A DNA stretch of 64,000 nt from Desulfocicer sp963675955 (GTDB lineage: Bacteria; Desulfobacterota; Desulfobacteria; Desulfobacterales; Desulfobacteraceae), in assembly GCA_963675955.2 (NCBI GenBank), contig CAXXVR010000002.1, forward strand, positions 62,001-126,000. The letters run 5' to 3'. The notes below the pieces were generated by a model that worked only from the letters and a program-made list of their open reading frames with translations, searched no databases and was not told where the DNA came from. Of this stretch, positions 58,161 through 64,000 are shown piece after piece (position 1 is the stretch's first letter; every line of letters begins with the position of its first letter). A program made the position numbers and the translations under genes.

Positions 58161-61085
58161 ATGGCGGACGGCCCGGAAAAAAAATTTCAGAAGCATATTG
58201 CATCATTCCTTGAAAAGGTTCACGGGTATATCCCCCTTACCTCCTCTGATACCCCTGATTCGGACTGGTATTTTCTTGAAGATCATCTTCTGGCCTTTAT
58301 CCGGGCCACCCAGAAGGAAACCTTTCAAAAGCTGGCAGAAAATTACGGCAGCGATACCGGCGATGAAATCCTCCGGGCCTTGAAAAAGGAGCTGAAAACC
58401 GTTCCCCTGTGGCTGGTGATTCGAAAGGGCCTCATGGTCCGGGGCCTTGCCTTTCAACTTTATTATCCCATTCCCCGGTCAAAACAGAGTGAGGCCGCCA
58501 GATATTTTGGTGAGAATCGCATTTGCTTTAAAGAAGAAATGGTGATCAAGAAGGGAAAACGGCCTGATTTTGTCTTCTTTCTCAATGGCCTGCCCATCAT
58601 CACCCTGGAGTTGAAACATGAGAAAAACCAGACCGTCCATGATGCCGTAGCCCAGTATGTGAACCGGGATCATGGGGACCGGATTTTCCAGCTTCCCTTT
58701 CTCCACATTGCCGCTGATACCTCGGATGTCATGGTGGCCACAGACCCTTCCCGGGAACATTATTTCAGGTGGCACAATACCGGGCTGAAAAATACCCCGG
58801 ATACCACGGGAGAATATCCCGTGGAATTTTTGTACACAGATGTGCTGTCAAAGGAATCCATCCTCAAGGCACTCTCTTTTTATCTGATTTATGTTCCCCT
58901 TAGGGAGGCTGGGGCGGATAAACCGGAACAACCTGCCCAGACCATTTTTCCCCGGTTTCACCAGTCCAGGATGGTGGAAGCATTATCCCTGGATCTTGAA
59001 ACGTATTTTGCAGACAACCGGCATTTGGGTAGAAAATATTTGATCCATCATTCAGCCGGGTCCGGGAAAACCCTGTCCATCTGCTGGCTGGCCGATCGTC
59101 TCCACAGCCTTTTCAGGCCTGGCACCAATGAAAAAATCGTTCAGTTGATCTTTATTCTCACCGACCGGAAATCCCTGGATAAAAATATCAAGGCGGATAT
59201 GGAGAAACTGGTTCATCTTAAAGATGTGGTGGGCATCGCCAAAAAATCCGAGGATTTGAAACGGTTTATCCGCAAGGGAAGGGCACGGATCATCGTCACC
59301 ACCCAGCAGAAATTTAAGTATATTCTAGATCAGATCCAGGGAGATGAGACCTTAAAAAAGCTTCGGGTGGCCTTTCTCATTGACGAGGCCCACAGATCCC
59401 AGGAAGGCAAGATGGCCATGGCTGTGAAGTTGCCCTTTCGTGATCCGGAACTCCCCGATGCCGACCCGGAGGATTTGGGTGAAAAAGATCCCCAAAAAGA
59501 GCTGTCCAGGATCATCCGGGCCAATGATAAAAATCAGATTTTTGTTGCCTTTACCGCCACCCCTTCCAGGTCTACCTTGACCCTTTTCGGGGAACCCTTT
59601 GATATCTATACCGAGGATGAAGCCATCCAGGAGGGGTATATTCTGGATGTGGCCACGGGCATCATTTCCTACAAGACTCTGTACCATCTTCATTGCCCTG
59701 TGATCCCCAAGCCGGATGAGGAAACTTTTTATCCCGCCGGTGTGGTAACCAAAGCCCTTAAAAATGTGGCATTCCAGGATGATGGGCTGATACAGTACAA
59801 AGCCGAGGTGATGCTCAGGATCTTTGAGGAGCGGGTGATGGGGCTGATTAATGGAAGGGCAAAGGCCATGGTTGTTGCAACCTCCAGGATTGCAGGTCTT
59901 CGGTATTTTAATCTTCTCAGGGAGAAACTGCTGGAGAGAAAAAGTGACTGTAAGGTTTTGTATGCCTTTTCACCCTTTGTCCATCCTGACACCAATCAAG
60001 TGATTACCGAGGCCGGGGTGAATCATCTGAATCCTGAAGAAGCCATTGAAGACCGGTTTGAAGGAGAAGAGTATCGGTTGCTGGTGGTGGCTAATAAGTT
60101 CCAGGAAGGGTTTGACCAGCCGCTTTTGGCAGGGATGTTTCTGGACAAGGCTGTGGTGGATCGGAATGCAGTCCAGACGGTATCCCGCCTGAACCGATGT
60201 CACAAGGACAAGGTCGAGGTGGTGGTGGTGGATTTTACCAACAATGCAAAAAGCATTCTAAAGGCCTTTCAAAAATATCGTAAATCCACCCCATTTGAGC
60301 TGGAGGAGCCGGACAAGAAGGATTGCCTTGATCTGTATGAAGCCATTCTTTCAAAAAAGATATTTGATCAGACCCATGCGGATCAAATGGCTGAGCTGGT
60401 GTCCCAGAACGATGATCCCCGTGTGCAGGAATGGGTGGCAAAGCTGCGGGGGCGCTTCCAGGAATGCCTGTTTGATCCGGATGAACGAAAATCCTTTGTC
60501 TATCTGTTGGAAAAATTTGTAAAAGTCTATTATTTTATGGCCGGTTTTTTCCAATACCCAACACATATCCCCGTCTTTGTTTCCTTTGCCGAGATTGTCG
60601 GACCCCAGCTGATTAAAAAGGGGGCGGTTTCTGATTTGATGAAATTGATTCGGAAAACAAAGGTGATCAAAGCCAATGTGGAATTTGTTGAGGAGGTCCG
60701 GAGCGGAGGGCCGGAGAAATTGGTGAAGAAAGGTCGCAAAGGGGCAGGTGTGCCCATTAAAAAGGTGACTCTCCAGGACGCCATTGATAAAATCCGAATG
60801 AAATTCACCATCTCAGATGAGGAAGCCATTATCATCCGGGAAGTGACCGAGGAAAAAATGCAGGATAAAACGATTTTAAATACCATCCGCATTCATAGGG
60901 AAGATGAATATTATATCCGGGATACTTACAAAGAAGAAATTGATCGACAGATACAGCAGGCCTATGAGGATCGGAACCGGTATGAAAAATTATTTGACCC
61001 TAAATATATGGATGACGGGGCAATCTTTGATATCATGGCCTATACCGTTATAGAAAGCGGGTTGCAGGCCGTCATGGCGGAATAG
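58161..61085 (+). CDS. hsdR: Type I restriction-modification endonuclease/translocase subunit
   Basis: 974 residues. Nuclease motif RPDFVFFLNGLPIITLELKHE (Asp about 135, ELK about 150), SF2 helicase motifs HHSAGSGKT (about 296-304) and LIDEAHRSQ (about 408), followed by AFTATPSRS and NKFQEGFDQPLL. It pulls DNA and cuts at a distance after collision. The length and motif set are complete. It begins four bases after hsdS. Confidence 0.95.
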   Translation: MADGPEKKFQKHIASFLEKVHGYIPLTSSDTPDSDWYFLEDHLLAFIRATQKETFQKLAENYGSDTGDEILRALKKELKTVPLWLVIRKGLMVRGLAFQLYYPIPRSKQSEAARYFGENRICFKEEMVIKKGKRPDFVFFLNGLPIITLELKHEKNQTVHDAVAQYVNRDHGDRIFQLPFLHIAADTSDVMVATDPSREHYFRWHNTGLKNTPDTTGEYPVEFLYTDVLSKESILKALSFYLIYVPLREAGADKPEQPAQTIFPRFHQSRMVEALSLDLETYFADNRHLGRKYLIHHSAGSGKTLSICWLADRLHSLFRPGTNEKIVQLIFILTDRKSLDKNIKADMEKLVHLKDVVGIAKKSEDLKRFIRKGRARIIVTTQQKFKYILDQIQGDETLKKLRVAFLIDEAHRSQEGKMAMAVKLPFRDPELPDADPEDLGEKDPQKELSRIIRANDKNQIFVAFTATPSRSTLTLFGEPFDIYTEDEAIQEGYILDVATGIISYKTLYHLHCPVIPKPDEETFYPAGVVTKALKNVAFQDDGLIQYKAEVMLRIFEERVMGLINGRAKAMVVATSRIAGLRYFNLLREKLLERKSDCKVLYAFSPFVHPDTNQVITEAGVNHLNPEEAIEDRFEGEEYRLLVVANKFQEGFDQPLLAGMFLDKAVVDRNAVQTVSRLNRCHKDKVEVVVVDFTNNAKSILKAFQKYRKSTPFELEEPDKKDCLDLYEAILSKKIFDQTHADQMAELVSQNDDPRVQEWVAKLRGRFQECLFDPDERKSFVYLLEKFVKVYYFMAGFFQYPTHIPVFVSFAEIVGPQLIKKGAVSDLMKLIRKTKVIKANVEFVEEVRSGGPEKLVKKGRKGAGVPIKKVTLQDAIDKIRMKFTISDEEAIIIREVTEEKMQDKTILNTIRIHREDEYYIRDTYKEEIDRQIQQAYEDRNRYEKLFDPKYMDDGAIFDIMAYTVIESGLQAVMAE

Positions 61086-61091
61086 ATCTCA

Positions 61092-61766
61092 ATGAGAAAA
61101 AAAATACAGCAGATCCCCCCTGAAGAAAGACCCAGGGAAAAACTTTTGGAAAAGGGTGCTCGCATCCTTATGGATAAAGAACTTCTGGCAATTCTTCTGG
61201 GTAAGGGGAGCCAAGACCAGGATGTGATGACCCTGGCAGAAAAATTGATACCTGTGATTGATAAAAAAGGATTTCGGTTGACGGCGGAAGATCTGAAACA
61301 ATTTAAGGGTGTTGGAGATGCAAAGGCGGCCATTGTTTTGGCAGCCATAGAGTTTACACGGCGGCGTATTAAGCCGGAAGGATTTAAAATCAATGCACCG
61401 GAAGATATTCTTCCCCATATCCGGCATTATGCAGATAGAAAACAAGAACATTTTTTATGTGCTTCCATCAATGGGGCCAATGAGGTGATGAATATCCGGG
61501 TGGTCTCCATCGGTCTGGTCAATACCACCCCGGTTCATCCCAGGGAGGTTTTTGCGGACCCCATTGTGGACAGGGCATCCGCAGTCATTGTGGCCCATAA
61601 CCACCCTTCTGGAGATTTAGCCCCCAGTAAAGAAGATATTGCTTTGACACTACGGCTCATCGATGCTGGAAATATCCTTGGTATTCGATTGCTGGATCAT
61701 GTGATTTTCAATAAAAAAACATATTTTAGCTTTAAAGAACAGGGCATTTTGGAAGAATTAAACTGA
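61092..61766 (+). CDS. radC: RadC family JAMM-domain protein
   Basis: 224 residues: an N-terminal helix-hairpin-helix-like part (RPREKLLEKGARILMDKELLA) and a C-terminal JAMM metallo-hydrolase fold with AHNHPSGDLAPSKED, the complete metal motif. RadC-family proteins accompany mobile elements and defence islands; despite the name, a direct role in repair is doubtful. It starts 6 bases after hsdR and must be part of the same operon. Confidence 0.92.
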   Translation: MRKKIQQIPPEERPREKLLEKGARILMDKELLAILLGKGSQDQDVMTLAEKLIPVIDKKGFRLTAEDLKQFKGVGDAKAAIVLAAIEFTRRRIKPEGFKINAPEDILPHIRHYADRKQEHFLCASINGANEVMNIRVVSIGLVNTTPVHPREVFADPIVDRASAVIVAHNHPSGDLAPSKEDIALTLRLIDAGNILGIRLLDHVIFNKKTYFSFKEQGILEELN

Positions 61767-61895
61767 GACTTGAGCTTAAGTTTGCCTGATCCATCCTGTG
61801 TAAAAAACATGATTTCAAAAGGTTATCGATAGACTCCAGAATCCGTTATAATCAGCAATAATACTACAAAGATAAAACCACAAACAGGAGCGATT

Positions 61896-62129
61896 ATGGA
61901 TAAAAAATTGGTGCTGATCACTGGGTGGTCAACTGGTATCGGGCGTGCCCTTGCTGAGGAATTTCACAAATCGGGAATGTGCGTCGTTGCCACGGCCAGA
62001 AATGTAGAATCCATTGCCGATCTCCGGGATAAGGGAATAAAAACCCTGTCCCTGGATGTCAATCAGATGGCCCAGGTTCACCAAGTGGTCAATACTGTCC
62101 TTGCCGAAGAAAAGCGCATTGACATCTAG
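61896..62129 (+). pseudogene. Truncated short-chain dehydrogenase
   Basis: 77 codons reading LVLITGWSTGIGRALAEEFHKSG, then VVATARNVESIADL, and ending at ...RIDI before TAG. This is the N-terminal Rossmann part of an SDR whose usual length is 250-290 residues. The NNAG, Ser and Tyr-Lys motifs are absent. It has a good ribosome site (CAGGAG). I read it as a truncated gene at an island edge. Confidence 0.8.
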
Positions 62130-62185
62130 ATATAGCAAGAGCAGTGTTCTTGGAAGTAAAAAAAGAAATGGAGACTTTTTTTGTT

Positions 62186-62689
62186 ATGAAACGGACAATC
62201 ATAATTGGCTTGTCACTCCTGCTGTTCGCCTTGCTATGTGCCTGCAGCCAGCAAGCTAAAAAACAACAGAACCTCGGTTCATTATTACCGGAAAGTATCG
62301 GCGAATGGCAGCAGGTTCAGCTGGTCACCGGCACCGAAGCCCTGGAACAAATCAACAGCCTGCATGGCAAAGATATTATCGTAGAAGCTGGGGCCATCGG
62401 CACCTACCAGCTAACGGGAAAACGCCCTGCCATGATCTGGATATCACGCAGCAAAACCGCGGATCTGACCAGAGAGCAGGCTGAGGTCATGGCAGATAAA
62501 ATGGTGAGTAATCCTCGTTCACCATTCCATGACCCAGAAACCTTTATCAGTAACAAAATCAAAGTGTATAAGTTTTTTGGGATGGGACAAGTACACTATA
62601 TTTTTTGCCAGGAACAACTGGGATACTGGATTTCAGCCCCACCAGAAAATGGAGAAAATCTGCTACTCTTTTTTTTAAAAAATGGATGA
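62186..62689 (+). CDS. Small lipoprotein of unknown function
   Basis: 167 residues from ATG 62186; a longer frame from 62144 starts before the signal. MKRTIIIGLSLLLFALLCAC is a clear lipoprotein signal with LCAC lipobox. The rest is soluble and mixed (GEWQQVQLVTGTEALEQINS; QVHYIFCQEQLGYWIS). I do not recognise a domain family. It follows the SDR fragment and precedes a truncated GFA-domain gene. Confidence 0.7.
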   Translation: MKRTIIIGLSLLLFALLCACSQQAKKQQNLGSLLPESIGEWQQVQLVTGTEALEQINSLHGKDIIVEAGAIGTYQLTGKRPAMIWISRSKTADLTREQAEVMADKMVSNPRSPFHDPETFISNKIKVYKFFGMGQVHYIFCQEQLGYWISAPPENGENLLLFFLKNG

Positions 62690-62818
62690 ATTGACTCAAT
62701 ATGCATAGAAAGACCTCAAGACTCGGTCAAGTAAAAAATGAAAAGTTAACACATTTTTTCAACGCTGAATATATGTAAAAATACAACAAGCCACTTAACG
62801 CAAATATGAGAGACCCGT

Positions 62819-63151
62819 ATGATTCAAAAGGAAAATGAATTCGGCCCCGAATATGCATCCGTTGGGGATGACACGTTTAAAATCAAATACCGAGCGAGCT
62901 GTTACTGCAAGACAGTCCAATACGAAGTGTGCGCGGATCCTGTTGATGCAAAGATATGCCATTGTCAGGTTTGCAAAAAATTGCACGGTGCCCCCATGCA
63001 GTGGGCAGCCATATTCCATAAGCATGACGTCAGGATAATCAACGGTGTCGACCATCTGCATTTCTACAAGAACGAATTGAATAAGCACGATAAAATCAAA
63101 CATCGTTCAGTTGCAAAGCTTTTTCAGGTAAAGGGCAAGTCTGCTGTATGA
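62819..63151 (+). pseudogene. GFA (CENP-V/Gfa) domain protein, C-terminally truncated
   Basis: 110 residues. Zinc-binding Cys patterns CYCKTVQYEVC and CHCQVCKKLHG match the GFA family. The second half of the domain, normally holding a C-x-x-CG-T motif, is missing: after ELNKHDKIKHRSV the frame ends abruptly. It may be a frame-shifted remnant or a short functional variant. Confidence 0.65.
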
Positions 63152-63183
63152 TACCTGAAGGGTAAAAATAAAATTTCAACAAT

Positions 63184-63286
63184 AAGGAATCGGTCTTAAA
63201 TAACTTGCCCTTTTTAAAACGCACTATCGTTGAAGGATAGCGCTTCCCAATTTTTAAATGGGGATGTTATTGCGGACTCATTCCTA
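63184..63286. repeat. Dispersed palindrome F, second copy
   Basis: Left arm AAGGAATCGGTCTTAAATAA (63184-63203) and right arm ATGTTATTGCGGACTCATTC (63264-63283) are inverted. An inner stem GCACTATC/GATAGCGC lies at 63221-63243. It resembles the outer arms at 50898-51064. Confidence 0.65.
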
Positions 63287-63699
63287 AACAGGTCGCCCAT
63301 GAAAGAGATGGGAATCTCCAAAATGACCTATAGTGGCAAGGGGATCTTCAGAAGCAGGCCTATGATAAGAATCATTATTGCTATTGACCTATCCAAGGTT
63401 ATGAGCTAAAAATTAATTCAACTTGGAATGGAAAAAATCAAATCTCTTCCCAAGCGTATTCTTTTTGTCGGGGTGCCCACCATGTACTGGGCGCTTCTAA
63501 ATTTTGCCATCCTTCATTTTCCGCTTTACAGTTTGTGAAATAATAATGCATTTTTGAAGGGCAAAAAAATTTTGGCATCCTTCAAAAATGTTTTACACTT
63601 TTTTTGATCATGACCCATTTATAGGGGCTTTTTCTCAAAAGACTGTAAACTACTTTGGAGGTGATATGAAGGATACCAAAAAAAAAATTGGAGATTATC
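63287..63699. other. Intergenic region before trmO
   Basis: No convincing gene. A 36-codon frame (63428-63538) encodes a hydrophobic peptide but has no proper ribosome site. A hairpin with 12-base arms CATTTTTGAAGG (63549-63560) and CCTTCAAAAATG (63579-63590) is followed by TTTTACACTTTTTTTG and may act as a terminator for the upstream genes. Confidence 0.5.
63549..63590 (+). terminator. AT-rich hairpin terminator candidate
   Basis: 12-base perfect arms with an 18-base loop that itself contains CAAAA/TTTTG, followed after the stem by two T runs. It is in the right place to end transcription before trmO. Confidence 0.5.
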
Positions 63700-64000
63700 A
63701 TGGAATTTTTACCCATAGGCACCATTGAAACACCGTTTAAAGATAGGGAAGGCATGCCCATTCAGTCCTCGGGGGCCAAAGGCATCAAGGGCAAGATTTA
63801 TATTAATCCGGCCTATGAAGAGGGGCTGGCAGACATCGACGGATTTTCCCACCTTATTCTTCTTTACCATTTCCACAAGTCAAAAGGCTTTGACCTCATG
63901 GTCACCCCTTTTCTTGACAAGACCCAGAGGGGGGTGTTTGCCACCCGGGCACCAAGGCGCCCCAACGCCATCGGCCTGTCCATCGTCAGACTCATGTCCA
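63700..64000 (+). CDS. trmO: TrmO/TsaA-family tRNA methyltransferase (3' partial)
   Basis: About 100 residues are visible before the window ends. MEFLPIGTIETPFKDREGMP opens with the family phrase for IGTIxTPF; LADIDGFSHLILLYHFHKSK and GVFATRAPRRPNAIGLSIVRL are the other diagnostic blocks (R-x-P-x-R-P-N-x-I-G). TrmO methylates t6A to m6t6A in tRNA-Thr; other members of the family have unknown targets. The ATG at 63700 has GGAG upstream, but a stronger site (GGAGGTGAT) lies before ATG 63666, one frame off. Confidence 0.9.
   Translation, partial: MEFLPIGTIETPFKDREGMPIQSSGAKGIKGKIYINPAYEEGLADIDGFSHLILLYHFHKSKGFDLMVTPFLDKTQRGVFATRAPRRPNAIGLSIVRLMS

Noticed and set aside
63428..63538. 36-codon hydrophobic peptide frame
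   Set aside because: The start has no proper ribosome site and no family is recognised; kept only as a note in the intergenic entry.
1..64000. tRNA or rRNA genes
   Set aside because: No T-loop-like GGTTCGAATCC segments with matching cloverleaf context, nor rRNA stretches, were recognised by eye.

Overview
The window reads as a chromosomal segment of a strictly anaerobic Desulfobacterota-type bacterium (a Desulfobacteraceae-like sulfate reducer is the best guess). The pointers are an in-frame-UGA (selenocysteine) formate dehydrogenase with a fused ferredoxin domain, an ADP-forming acyl-CoA synthetase, a TAXI-type TRAP transporter, a CoA-based beta-oxidation operon, a two-gene pilT set, and very many short palindromic repeats between genes. 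Base composition looks mid-range by eye; the defence genes are visibly more AT-rich. Species cannot be named from the sequence alone.

Layout. 1-3.1 kb: accessory region with a partial Mrr-like endonuclease, an HNH endonuclease, a Y1 (RAYT/IS200-like) transposase between inverted repeats, and an antitoxin behind a truncated toxin. 3.2-9.1 kb (+): core run tilS, ftsH, folP, YbbR-domain lipoprotein, coaX. 9.2-13.2 kb (-): yggT-like, DivIVA-like, pilT, second pilT-like ATPase, zinc-ribbon/pseudo-receiver protein. 13.4-18.8 kb (+): GntR regulator with its likely operator, then an amino-acid oxidation set (multidomain FAD/Fe-S dehydrogenase, DAO-family dehydrogenase, proline-racemase-family enzyme). 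18.9-23.0 kb (-): ECF transporter (S, fused A, T) plus a PurM-like kinase, best read as alpha-ribazole salvage for cobamides. 23.2-25.2 kb (-): lipoprotein with propeller and endonuclease/phosphatase domains. 25.4-37.8 kb (-): frameshifted cheR, two hybrid histidine kinases, enoyl-CoA hydratase, ADP-forming acyl-CoA synthetase, TAXI binding protein and TRAP permease, which look like sensing, uptake and activation of an organic acid. 38-43.6 kb (-): topoisomerase III and the selenocysteine formate dehydrogenase. 44.3-51.9 kb (+): glycogen phosphorylase, an SDR/acyl-CoA dehydrogenase/enoyl-CoA hydratase operon, surE. 52-61.8 kb (+): defence island with a RelE-like/XRE toxin-antitoxin pair, XRE-ImmA/IrrE protein plus PIN protein, type I restriction-modification hsdM-hsdS-hsdR, and radC. 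61.9-64 kb (+): gene fragments, a small lipoprotein and the start of a TrmO/TsaA-family gene.

The most unusual signal that crosses genes is the repeat content. At least six families of short imperfect palindromes sit between operons, some nested inside one another, and one family has a stem whose two arms change together between copies. The functional units worth most attention are the selenocysteine FDH that would be miscalled as two genes, the cheR-kinase-kinase-enoyl-CoA hydratase operon with a frameshift in cheR, the proposed alpha-ribazole salvage cluster, the proline-racemase/dehydrogenase cluster, and the defence island with a likely leaderless regulator.
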